Source: Methylomonas methanica (GTDB lineage: Bacteria; Pseudomonadota; Gammaproteobacteria; Methylococcales; Methylomonadaceae). From it: a DNA stretch of 64,000 bases. Below the pieces are notes generated by a model. It had not been told where the DNA came from. It made no database searches and saw only the letters and a program-made list of their open reading frames with translations. Positions 16,770-25,209 of this stretch are shown here, one piece after another. Location of the stretch: contig NZ_LUUG01000082.1 in NCBI RefSeq assembly GCF_001644035.1, forward strand, positions 62,001-126,000, given 5' to 3'. A program made the position numbers and the translations under genes. Position 1 is the first letter of the stretch, and the number at the start of each line of letters is the position of its first letter.

Positions 16770-19010
16770 TTGAAATATATCCTTCTCAGCCGTTTACAGC
16801 GTATCAATAAATACCAGCTTTGGCTGATTTCGGTGGTTCTGGCGACAGTGCTCACCGAATCGATTGTGGCGATGATGGATTTGTTGCTGAATGGCGAAAT
16901 CAGCGTCGACTATCTACTCACCGGCTTAGTCGCTTCACTGATTGTGGCCTCGTTGATCTGCGCGATGATCATTGTCTTTTTAGACCAACTGAGCAGCTTG
17001 AACGACGATAATATCCAGTTGAGCACTATCGTCACCGCACTGCCCATTCCGCTGGCGCTATTCGACGACAAGCGCAATCTGCAAATGCTGAATCCGGAGT
17101 TTACCAAGGTCTTCGGTTACCAGATCAGGGATATTCCCAACCTATCCGAGTGGCACCAGCAAGCCTTCCCTGACCCGGTCTATCGCGAAATAATTAGCGC
17201 GGAATGGCAAAAACGCTTTGACAATTACGACCTTGAATTTCAGCCCCTGGAAATCAAAATCCGCTGCAAAAACGGTCTGACCAAACACGTAATGGCCACC
17301 GCCACACGTATAGGTGGAGCCGATCATAAAATGCAGTTGGTGTTGCTCTACGATATTTCCAAACGCATTGAAGCGATGAACGCGCTCGCCGAGTCGCGTA
17401 GCTTACTGCAATCGGTGATCGAAACCATACCCATGCGGGTATTTTGGAAAGACCTGCAATCGCGCTACCTTGGTTGCAACTCGCAGTTTGCTCGAGATGG
17501 CGGCTTAACTGGCGCCGAAGACATCCTCGGCAAAGTCGATCAGCAAATGTCCTGGCATGATCAGGCGGAGCTCTACCGCGCCGATGACCATCTGGTAATG
17601 CAATCCAATGTGCCCAAGCTGGCGTATGAAGAACCGCAAACCACTCCCGATGGCCGGGAGATTCTGCTGCGAACCTCCAAAGCGCCGCTACGGAACAGTC
17701 TGGGCGAGACCATCGGGGTATTGGGGGTATACGATGACATCACCGAACTAAAGAAGATCGAAAACGAGTTGTGGCTGACCAAAACCATGGTCGATAAAAG
17801 CAAGACCGCTTTCTTCTGTCTTGATCCTAGGGGCATGGTGACGTACGTCAATGATTACGCGTGTCAGTCCTTGGGCTATTCGCGGGACGAATTGGTGGGT
17901 ATGAGCCCTTGGGAATTCGATCCGGACTTTCCGGCCAGTGCCTGGTCGAGCATTTGGGGGCGTTTGCGCGACTGCGAAATCGTCAGCCACGAAAGCCGGC
18001 ATCGGCGTAAGGACGGCACGATTTTCCCAGTCGAGCTCACCTGCCACTACATCGCTCACAATGGCTTGGAACTGAGTTTTACCTTTGCGCAAAACATTAG
18101 CGAACGTAAACGCCTGGACACCGAACTGCGGATTGCCGCAAGCGCTTTCGAATCGCAGGAGGGCATGATGATTACCGATGCCGATGCCTTGATTTTAAAG
18201 GTTAATAAATCGTTTACCGAAATTACCGGCTACTCCAGCGACGAAGCCATCGGTCAAAAAATGAATTTACTCAATTCCGGCATTCACGATGCGCTGTTTT
18301 TTGCGGAGATGTGGCAATCGATCGATTGCAAGGGCGTCTGGCAAGGCGAAATCTGGAATCGGCGCAAGAACGGCAATATATTTCCGGAATGGCTCACCAT
18401 CAGCGCCGTGAAAGGCGCGGATGACAAAATCACCCATTATGTCGGCACGATGATGGACATAACGGCGCGTAAAGCCATAGAGCAACACATTCATCACCTC
18501 GCCCACTATGACGCACTGACCGACCTACCCAATCGCACCTTGCTGATCGACCGCCTGCATCAGGCCATCGCTCAGGCTAGACGCGAACACAACTTGCTGG
18601 CCTTGCTCTATCTGGATCTGGATAAATTCAAGCCCGTCAACGACAGTTTCGGCCACGATGTCGGCGACCTGTTATTGAAGGAAGTCGCGAATCGCCTGGA
18701 AGCGTGCGTGAGGCGCGAAACGGATACTGTGTCACGCTTGGGCGGCGACGAGTTTGTGATTTTGCTCGGTCAATTGGACAGGCAAACAGCAGCCGGATTG
18801 GTAGCGGAAAACATCTTGGCTAGTTTGAATGTGCCGTTTTTGATTCAACAACACACGCTGGATATTTCTTCCAGCGTAGGTATTGCCGTTTATCCCGATG
18901 ACGGCCTGGAGGCGAATACCCTGATGAAAAACGCCGATAATGCCATGTACCAAGCCAAATGCGCCGGTCGCGGCTGCTTCCGGTTTTTTAGTTCTTCAGC
19001 GGATAGCTAA
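16770..19010 (+). CDS. Membrane diguanylate cyclase with multiple PAS domains
   Basis: A 746-residue protein with two N-terminal membrane helices (about 15-40 and 50-75) and four PAS regions in series (about 85-200, 205-330, 335-445 and 450-570). A C-terminal GGDEF domain carries an intact GGDEF active-site motif near 655 and a DLDKFKPVND metal-binding segment. It should therefore make cyclic di-GMP. No RxxD inhibitory site is obvious directly before GGDEF. The start is a TTG at 16770 because stops precede it and the first ATG would remove TM1; this start is not firm. Its stop overlaps the end of the convergent M23 gene. The LapA-like adhesin nearby would be a natural target of c-di-GMP control. 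Confidence 0.9.
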   Translation: MKYILLSRLQRINKYQLWLISVVLATVLTESIVAMMDLLLNGEISVDYLLTGLVASLIVASLICAMIIVFLDQLSSLNDDNIQLSTIVTALPIPLALFDDKRNLQMLNPEFTKVFGYQIRDIPNLSEWHQQAFPDPVYREIISAEWQKRFDNYDLEFQPLEIKIRCKNGLTKHVMATATRIGGADHKMQLVLLYDISKRIEAMNALAESRSLLQSVIETIPMRVFWKDLQSRYLGCNSQFARDGGLTGAEDILGKVDQQMSWHDQAELYRADDHLVMQSNVPKLAYEEPQTTPDGREILLRTSKAPLRNSLGETIGVLGVYDDITELKKIENELWLTKTMVDKSKTAFFCLDPRGMVTYVNDYACQSLGYSRDELVGMSPWEFDPDFPASAWSSIWGRLRDCEIVSHESRHRRKDGTIFPVELTCHYIAHNGLELSFTFAQNISERKRLDTELRIAASAFESQEGMMITDADALILKVNKSFTEITGYSSDEAIGQKMNLLNSGIHDALFFAEMWQSIDCKGVWQGEIWNRRKNGNIFPEWLTISAVKGADDKITHYVGTMMDITARKAIEQHIHHLAHYDALTDLPNRTLLIDRLHQAIAQARREHNLLALLYLDLDKFKPVNDSFGHDVGDLLLKEVANRLEACVRRETDTVSRLGGDEFVILLGQLDRQTAAGLVAENILASLNVPFLIQQHTLDISSSVGIAVYPDDGLEANTLMKNADNAMYQAKCAGRGCFRFFSSSADS

Positions 19011-19948
19011 TTGCCGATTGCCGGCGCAGCCCCGGATAACCACAGACCAAGCTGCGGCTCCACTGCCAGCCCCTCCGCGTCGGCGAATTGAAACGGTACG
19101 GAAATCAGTTCCATGCCGCGATTGATCTGCACCGCAAAATGCAAATGCGGCCCGGTCGTCAACCCGGTATTGCCGGAGTAGCCGATCAACTGTCCGGTTG
19201 CCACCCGCACTCCCGGATTGACTTGGGCCTTTTCCAGAGCCAGATGCGCATAAACCGCCATGGAACCGTCCTCATGCAGAATCCTGATGCTGTTGGCCTT
19301 GCCGGCGTAAGCCTGGCTGGTGCCATTGCCGGTGTAATCGTTTTCCACTTCCAGCACGACACCCGCGCGAGCCGCGTAAATTGGCGTATCAACCGGCATC
19401 ATGATATCGACCGCATAACGATTTTGTTGATCGTGATGACTGTAAGGACCGTTAAAGGCTTGGGTAATTTGAAACTGCGCGCCGGTCGGCAAGGGTGGCT
19501 TATAAAGTGTCTGACTAACATAGCCCGATAACGGCCTCCCAACCACATAGCTGTATTGCAGATTGACGCTATAAGACCCGGCACGCTCGTTGGGAATAAG
19601 CGAAAACAAGCTGCCGGACTGCCCGGATTCGACGACAAAGCGGCGCGGTAAATCCGGATTGGCGCTGACATTTTCCCGCTCACGCCAATCGACGGCCAAT
19701 TCGATAGGCCCCGGATACGCATTTAGCGCAAAAAAACTCGGTTGCAAACCATCGGCGGTTTTTTCCAGCCAAACGCGTTTCGGACTGGCGGCTTTTAATT
19801 GCCTGACTTCTACCGGCTGATTCGACGCGGGGGCCTGATCGGTAAAATACCAGTTGCCCTCGGCATCCTGATATTTATAAAGCTTTTTAGCTACGCCGCT
19901 ACTGGACGCCAGCAACAGCAAAATCGCTAAAATGCCGCGGGCAAACAC
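19007..19948 (-). CDS. Secreted M23 family peptidase with N-terminal DUF4124-like domain
   Basis: A 313-residue exported protein with the signal peptide MFARGILAILLLLASSSGVA. A DUF4124-like segment follows (KLYKYQDAEGNWYFTDQAPA), then a beta-rich linker, then a LytM/M23 domain from about residue 170. Zinc-site elements are YAVDIMMP for the aspartate and HLHFAV for the last histidine, with the mobile-loop motif GNTGLTTGPHLHF intact. The first zinc histidine is less certain; SHH shortly before YAVD is the candidate. M23 enzymes cut peptidoglycan cross-bridges or activate amidases. It overlaps the end of the convergent cyclase gene by four bases. Confidence 0.9.
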   Translation of the reverse strand: MFARGILAILLLLASSSGVAKKLYKYQDAEGNWYFTDQAPASNQPVEVRQLKAASPKRVWLEKTADGLQPSFFALNAYPGPIELAVDWRERENVSANPDLPRRFVVESGQSGSLFSLIPNERAGSYSVNLQYSYVVGRPLSGYVSQTLYKPPLPTGAQFQITQAFNGPYSHHDQQNRYAVDIMMPVDTPIYAARAGVVLEVENDYTGNGTSQAYAGKANSIRILHEDGSMAVYAHLALEKAQVNPGVRVATGQLIGYSGNTGLTTGPHLHFAVQINRGMELISVPFQFADAEGLAVEPQLGLWLSGAAPAIGN

Positions 19949-19960
19949 CGGCCACCGCGA

Positions 19961-20305
19961 TTATTTGCGGGTAGAGCTAAAGGTGTAAGACCGCACCACA
20001 CCTTGCGCATCGAAGCGAATCAGCAAATCCTGAGAGTCGTTGCCGCCAAACAAAGCATATTTGTAGATCCCGTAAGTCCAGGTAGGCTTACCATCTTCCA
20101 TGCCGGTGCGCCAAGGCGTGCCGAACATTTCGGTAATGTCTTGCTTACGGGTTTGGCCGACCTTAATTTCCGGTACTCTAACCGGCGAAAACTCTTGGCC
20201 AACAGTAAAGCAACCGGTCAATTGCGTAGTCGCAAGGCTGGCGACTAACAGAAGTGAACTAAAGCCAAAAGCGCGTGGTCCGCGTTTTGCAAGAAAATTC
20301 TTCAT
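19961..20305 (-). CDS. BamE/OmlA-like outer-membrane lipoprotein
   Basis: A 114-residue lipoprotein. The signal ends in LTGC (cysteine near 32), and the mature part has the BamE-type pattern IKVGQTRKQDITEMFGTPW followed by TWTYGIYKYALFG. The N-terminus MKNFLAKRGPRAFGF is longer than a usual lipoprotein signal. BamE relatives assist outer-membrane protein assembly, but proteins of this fold have diverse roles, so this is not called the BAM subunit itself. It lies 12 bases upstream of the M23 gene and is probably cotranscribed with it. Confidence 0.75.
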   Translation of the reverse strand: MKNFLAKRGPRAFGFSSLLLVASLATTQLTGCFTVGQEFSPVRVPEIKVGQTRKQDITEMFGTPWRTGMEDGKPTWTYGIYKYALFGGNDSQDLLIRFDAQGVVRSYTFSSTRK

Positions 20306-20415
20306 TTGTATTCCCTGATTGAAAAGTTGATTGATATAAACTAGCTGTTAGTGGCTTATCTTAGCCGGTTCCAGCCGCGATTCGAAAATTTTTTAGCCAC
20401 CGATAAGATGTCATC

Positions 20416-22020
20416 ATGCCTACCGAAAACCACAATTCAGCCCTCGATAATCTGAACTTCGACAATCGTTTTATTCGCGAGTTGCCTGGTGACCCCGAAC
20501 CGGACAATTTTCGGCGCCAGGTTTATGCAGCCTGTTATTCCCGGGCAAACCCGACACCGGCGCAGCAGCCCCGGCTGGTCGCTTATTCCAGGGAGGTGGC
20601 TGAGGATTTGGGCATATCTGTGCAGACCTGCGAATCAGAAGACTTTGCCCGGGTATTCGCCGGCAGCCGGCTGGCAAAAGGCATGGACGCTTATGCGATG
20701 TGTTACGGCGGCCATCAATTCGGCCATTGGGCCGGTCAGCTCGGTGATGGCCGGGCCATTAACTTGGGCGAAGTCGTTAATCAGTGTAATCAACGCTATA
20801 CCTTACAACTGAAAGGTGCCGGCGTGACACCTTACTCGCGCAGCGCCGACGGACTGGCGGTACTGCGTTCGTCAATACGTGAATTTTTGTGCAGCGAAGC
20901 CATGCATCATCTCGGCGTGCCGACCACCCGCGCACTAAGCGTAATCCTGACCGGTAAGCAAGTGGTGCGCGACATGTTTTACGACGGTAATCCGCAAATG
21001 GAACCCGGCGCGGTGGTGTGCAGGGTCGCGCAGTCGTTTACCCGCTTCGGCAGTTTTCAAATATTCACCGCACGCGATGACGTCGATTCGCTGAAAAAAC
21101 TGGTGGATTACACCATCCGTACCGATTTTCCGGAACTGGGCGAACCTTCAGTTCCTGTCTACCTGGATTGGTTCAAACAAGTATGCCGCAAGACCGCCGA
21201 GATGATCGTGCACTGGCAACGCGTCGGCTTTGTGCACGGGGTGATGAACACCGACAATATGTCGATTTTGGGTTTAACCATCGATTACGGTCCTTACGGC
21301 TGGCTGGAAAATTACGATCCGGACTGGACGCCTAACACCACCGATGCTCAGGGCCGGCGCTACCGGTTCGGCAACCAGGCGAAAATCGCCTATTGGAATT
21401 TGGTACAACTCGCCAACGCCTTATATCCCTTGATTATGCGTGCCGAAAGTTTGCAGCAAGCCTTATTGGCTTACACCGAAACCTTCGACGCCGGCTGGCA
21501 GGCGATGATGGCTGCCAAACTGGGTCTAACAACGTTCGAACCCAGCGAAGACGATGGCTTGGTTAACGAACTAACGCAGCTAATGCAAGCCGCTGAAACC
21601 GATATGACCTTGTTTTATCGGCAGCTGGCCGATGTCGATGTCAGCGCGGAATCCAATTCGCCGGCGCAATTTTTAGCGCTGTTGCAGCGCACCAGCTACG
21701 AGCCATTGACCGACGAAATCATGGAGCAAGCTACCCGCTGGTTCGCAATCTACCGCCTGCGCAGCCAACGCGATGACCGACCACCGCTGGAACGCAGTGC
21801 AGCGATGAACACGGTCAATCCCAAATATGTACTACGTAACTATCTGGCGCAATTGGCAATCGACCAGGCCGAACAAGGCGATTATTCTTTAGTTGGGGAA
21901 TTGCTCGAAGTACTGCGTCAGCCTTACGCCGAACAACCGGATAAACAGAGTTTTGCCGCCAAACGCCCAGACTGGGCGAAGCAACGCGCCGGCTGTTCCA
22001 TGCTGTCTTGCAGCTCTTAA
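20416..22020 (+). CDS. selO: Protein adenylyltransferase SelO (YdiU/UPF0061)
   Basis: A pseudokinase-fold enzyme that transfers AMP from ATP to Ser/Thr/Tyr of redox proteins. The 534-residue protein has the family segments YGGHQFGHWAGQLGDGRAI, LKGAGVTPYSRSADGLAVLR, VHGVMNTDNMS and TIDYGPYGW, which supply nucleotide and metal ligands. The C-terminus SCSS places a cysteine where animal SelO has selenocysteine. Length is slightly above the E. coli enzyme, normal for the group. It is a single gene, followed by the adhesin gene on the same strand after about 110 bases. Confidence 0.95.
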   Translation: MPTENHNSALDNLNFDNRFIRELPGDPEPDNFRRQVYAACYSRANPTPAQQPRLVAYSREVAEDLGISVQTCESEDFARVFAGSRLAKGMDAYAMCYGGHQFGHWAGQLGDGRAINLGEVVNQCNQRYTLQLKGAGVTPYSRSADGLAVLRSSIREFLCSEAMHHLGVPTTRALSVILTGKQVVRDMFYDGNPQMEPGAVVCRVAQSFTRFGSFQIFTARDDVDSLKKLVDYTIRTDFPELGEPSVPVYLDWFKQVCRKTAEMIVHWQRVGFVHGVMNTDNMSILGLTIDYGPYGWLENYDPDWTPNTTDAQGRRYRFGNQAKIAYWNLVQLANALYPLIMRAESLQQALLAYTETFDAGWQAMMAAKLGLTTFEPSEDDGLVNELTQLMQAAETDMTLFYRQLADVDVSAESNSPAQFLALLQRTSYEPLTDEIMEQATRWFAIYRLRSQRDDRPPLERSAAMNTVNPKYVLRNYLAQLAIDQAEQGDYSLVGELLEVLRQPYAEQPDKQSFAAKRPDWAKQRAGCSMLSCSS

Positions 22021-22132
22021 TGGCTCCTGTCCGCAAATTTGCAACCAAGGTACTATGTCAACTTGTTGAAATTAGCTTATTATTCGGCCAATAAATTGCG
22101 TTATTTATTTGGAATAATCTCCGGAGCAGAGC

Positions 22133-24286
22133 ATGGCCCAAGAAATCGGCATCGTTAAAATCGCAACTGGCACCGTTACCGCCATTGCCGCCGACGGCAG
22201 TAAACGAATTTTACAGGTGGGCGACCGCGTTTACCCAACCGATATCTTGACCACTGCCGATGGCAGCACGGTGATGATACAACTTGCCAACGGCTCCTTC
22301 GTTGACATGGGCGGCAATGACAGCATGCCACTGAGCGCCGCTTTGCTGGAACAGGGCGAACCCGCTCAGATCGGGCAAAACCCGCAATCACAAGGACTAA
22401 GCGCTGAGGAAATCCAAGCCGCCTTACTGGCCGGCGCCGATCCAACCGCAATAGCCGAAGCTACCGCCGCCGGCGGAGCACCAGGGGCCGGAGGCGCACC
22501 GGGGGCAGGTAACGAAGGCCATGTGCCGGTTACTGTCGAATACCTCAACCCCGTAGCACCCGTCACCAACGGTTTCGATACCACGGGTCCTGAGGTGGCA
22601 TTTCCGCCTATTGTGCAGGAAGTTTTGATATTGAATCCGGACCAGGCCGCTGTTACCTCCGGCAACCTACCGCCTATCGCAGGCAATGACAGCGTTACAG
22701 GTTTAACTCCCGGCAGCAGCGTTACAATCAATGTACTAGGCAATGACAACGACCCCGACGGCACGCTAAATCCCGCCAGCGTGCAGATCGTCGGCAGCAC
22801 CGGCCCCGGCCAACCTTTAGCGGTGCCGGGCCAGGGCATTTGGACTGTCAATATCACTACTGGCGGCATTACGTTTACGCCAACGCCAGATTTTACCGGC
22901 AATCCAACGCCGATTACCTACACTGTGGCGGATAATTTGGGCTTGGTGTCCAACCCCGCTCAGGTGAGCATAGATTACGTAACTACTATCACTGTCAGCG
23001 ATGTCATCGTGGACGAAAGTGACACTAGCTTGCCCCCTGCCGACACCGGCACACTGCGTATTAATGGTCAAGCACCAACATCGGTTGTCTTGTCGGCCAG
23101 CGGGGCAACGTGGGACGCTGCTACGCAAACCCTGACTGCCAACGACGGCTCTTATCAAGTAGTTGTGAACAATGACAGCTACACCTTTACCTTGCTGAAT
23201 GCTTTGCCCCACATAAACACGGCCGCCCCGGAGTCACCGGCTATTGGCTTTACATTTTCAGCAGCGTTAACCGATCAGAATGGTGGCGTCGCCAATACTA
23301 CGTTTACCGCAAACGTTTTTGATGATGGCCCCGTCGTGATTAACAGCAACGGAAATTTACAAGATGTCGCTGGTCAAACATTGACCGGCTTGATCGATTA
23401 CGATTTAGGTTTTGACGGCTTTGGACGTTCCGGAGGCGTGACCTTGATTAACAACAATGGCACATTAATGTCCCGAGCGGACGGTATTTCTTACCTGATT
23501 CTCGACAGCAACGGCGATAATTTGCAAGAGCTTTATGCTTTTGTCGATAACGGCGCCTTAACGACTACATTTGCCGACCTCAGTGCCGACCGCATGGTGT
23601 TTTCGCTGTTGCCTACAGTGGACGGTGCCGTGGATGGTGCATATAAACTGGTATTACACGACCTGCTGGATATGCCTGCTGCATCTCCAACTAACTTGGC
23701 TTTCACCAATGCCACGAAGGACCCTATCAGTGGAAAAGTTGCTGTAGGAAACTCGCTGCTTGTGGAAGGCAGCGACCTGGCGATCAATCAGAACCATATC
23801 GGCGTTAACAACGATAGCGTATTGGATCGAGGAGAAGTGATCACCTATAAGTTTGGCACAGTTAACAACTACGACATCACCACCAGGGAATTAGTAAACT
23901 CGGTACAACTCAATGAAACCGATATCGGAAGCGGTGCGGACGGCTTCAGGTGGACCGCTTATAGGGGCGGAGTCGAAGTAGCCAGCAGAACCATTAACTT
24001 TGTCGCACCTGCTGGCGGTGGTTACGCACCAGCTATCAACGTCAGCGGCGGTTACGACGAGTTGAAGATACAAGTTACTGCCGGTAAATTCGCCGTCAGC
24101 GGTCTTCAATACACCAGCTTATCCAACCCACAAAGCTTGCAATTAAACTTTGGCTTTAACGCGACGGACGGCGACGGCGATAGCAGCGGCACTGGTTCTT
24201 TTACTGTAGATACCGGCGTATTGCTGAACACCGGCATTAGCAGCGTATTGCCGGATTTACAGCATCCAGATAGCGTTGTTCATTAA
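22133..24286 (+). CDS. Short LapA-like adhesin with retention module and TAAG cleavage motif
   Basis: A 717-residue surface protein. Residues 1-90 match the retention module of LapA/BapA-type giant adhesins (GTVTAIAADGSKRILQVGDR and TADGSTVMIQLANG). TAAG at residues 111-114 corresponds in position and sequence to the di-alanine site cut by the periplasmic protease LapG. An Ala/Gly/Pro linker, one cadherin-like domain (about 180-285, VLGNDNDPDGT) and further beta-rich modules follow. The C-terminus (ATDGDGDSSGTGSFTVDTG) looks like a type I secretion end, but no RTX nonapeptide array is present. Length is far below usual LapA. RBS GGAG at 22123-22126. No lapD, lapG or type I exporter gene lies in the window. 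Confidence 0.85.
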   Translation: MAQEIGIVKIATGTVTAIAADGSKRILQVGDRVYPTDILTTADGSTVMIQLANGSFVDMGGNDSMPLSAALLEQGEPAQIGQNPQSQGLSAEEIQAALLAGADPTAIAEATAAGGAPGAGGAPGAGNEGHVPVTVEYLNPVAPVTNGFDTTGPEVAFPPIVQEVLILNPDQAAVTSGNLPPIAGNDSVTGLTPGSSVTINVLGNDNDPDGTLNPASVQIVGSTGPGQPLAVPGQGIWTVNITTGGITFTPTPDFTGNPTPITYTVADNLGLVSNPAQVSIDYVTTITVSDVIVDESDTSLPPADTGTLRINGQAPTSVVLSASGATWDAATQTLTANDGSYQVVVNNDSYTFTLLNALPHINTAAPESPAIGFTFSAALTDQNGGVANTTFTANVFDDGPVVINSNGNLQDVAGQTLTGLIDYDLGFDGFGRSGGVTLINNNGTLMSRADGISYLILDSNGDNLQELYAFVDNGALTTTFADLSADRMVFSLLPTVDGAVDGAYKLVLHDLLDMPAASPTNLAFTNATKDPISGKVAVGNSLLVEGSDLAINQNHIGVNNDSVLDRGEVITYKFGTVNNYDITTRELVNSVQLNETDIGSGADGFRWTAYRGGVEVASRTINFVAPAGGGYAPAINVSGGYDELKIQVTAGKFAVSGLQYTSLSNPQSLQLNFGFNATDGDGDSSGTGSFTVDTGVLLNTGISSVLPDLQHPDSVVH

Positions 24287-24305
24287 ACGCAAACGTAAAT
24301 GTCAT

Positions 24306-24333
24306 AAAAAAGCCGGCTTCTGCCGGCTTTTTT
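24306..24333. terminator. Bidirectional Rho-independent terminator
   Basis: AAAAAAGCCGGC, a four-base loop, then GCCGGCTTTTTT, 20 bases after the adhesin stop. The A-run and T-run serve both strands, so it also fits the convergent VPLPA-CTERM gene. Confidence 0.93.
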
Positions 24334-24355
24334 ATTTGCAGATAGGAATTTAGGA

Positions 24356-24925
24356 TTAACTTGTTTTACGCTGTTTGCCGTAACCCAACATGCCAATCAA
24401 ACCACTCAAAAACAGCCAAGTTGCAGCAGGCAAAGGAACTGCCGAGGTTGTATAGGATATTGTGGCCTGGACAAAAGGATTGCCACCCTGAATAGCGTTC
24501 AAATCAAATGTCACATCGGGGGATAAGGCCAGCGTGATAATAATTTTATGGTCCTGCGTCCAACTAAATAACTCATCGCCGGGCAACAAGAAACTTTCCG
24601 ACCACTCGACCAAATCTGGATTAGTAACAGTACTGTTAGCATTAGTGGCTCCGACATCCTGGTCGAAATAATTTCCGTCCTCGATTTTCACCGAAATAAC
24701 TTCGGGAGGCTGACTGTTGATAGTATAGTCCCCGCGCGCATGGATCAAGAATGTACCGTCGATCAAATCAGCCAAGGGGGCATCGTTTATAGTGAAAGTA
24801 AAAGTCTGTCCGCTTTCGGTTTGCTGGAATTCAGTCGAGGTAAAGCTTACCAGCCCAGCGCTAGCTTCTAAGCTTGCAGTAGAAAGAAACAACGCAACTA
24901 AGGATTTAACTAGTTGATTACGCAT
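24356..24925 (-). CDS. VPLPA-CTERM sorting-domain protein
   Basis: A 189-residue exported protein of unknown function. The ATG at 24925, with AAGGGAA upstream, gives the signal peptide MRNQLVKSLVALFLSTASLEASA. The C-terminus has VPLPAATWLFLSGLIGMLGY followed by a short basic tail (GKQRKTS). This is the tripartite recognition sequence of exosortase-processed proteins in its VPLPA form. The middle is beta-rich with no recognised domain. Exosortase/EPS genes are not in the window. It converges on the adhesin gene. Confidence 0.85.
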   Translation of the reverse strand: MRNQLVKSLVALFLSTASLEASAGLVSFTSTEFQQTESGQTFTFTINDAPLADLIDGTFLIHARGDYTINSQPPEVISVKIEDGNYFDQDVGATNANSTVTNPDLVEWSESFLLPGDELFSWTQDHKIIITLALSPDVTFDLNAIQGGNPFVQATISYTTSAVPLPAATWLFLSGLIGMLGYGKQRKTS

Positions 24926-25060
24926 CGGGATTCCCTTAAAAATGAGTACTGGCACAAATTTTACGTCATGTCGCCTTGCAAAGCCACCTGTACTTAAGGG
25001 CTGAAACTCAATAAATCCAATTCGATTCTACCCATGCCACAGCCTTTTGCCGGTTTCGAA

Positions 25061-25136
25061 AAACCAAACCGTTGCGGTTTTTGTCCACATCCAGGTTTTA
25101 CCTGGATTCCAGCCAGATTAGCTGGCGGCGGATTGC
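25061..25136 (+). promoter_or_regulatory. Hairpin-rich leader upstream of aceE
   Basis: Three short inverted repeats lie one after another before aceE: AAACCG/CGGTTT at 25066-25080 followed by Ts, CCAGGT/ACCTGG at 25091-25105, and GCCAG/CTGGC near 25112-25126. The first could be a weak terminator and the set could form a 5' leader structure. Function is not established. Confidence 0.35.
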
Positions 25137-25209
25137 TAAAAAAGTATGCTCAAACCGGTCATTTCGGGTATCCTTTTTAAGCTAATCCAACGTTTTCCAA
25201 GGGCCCGTA

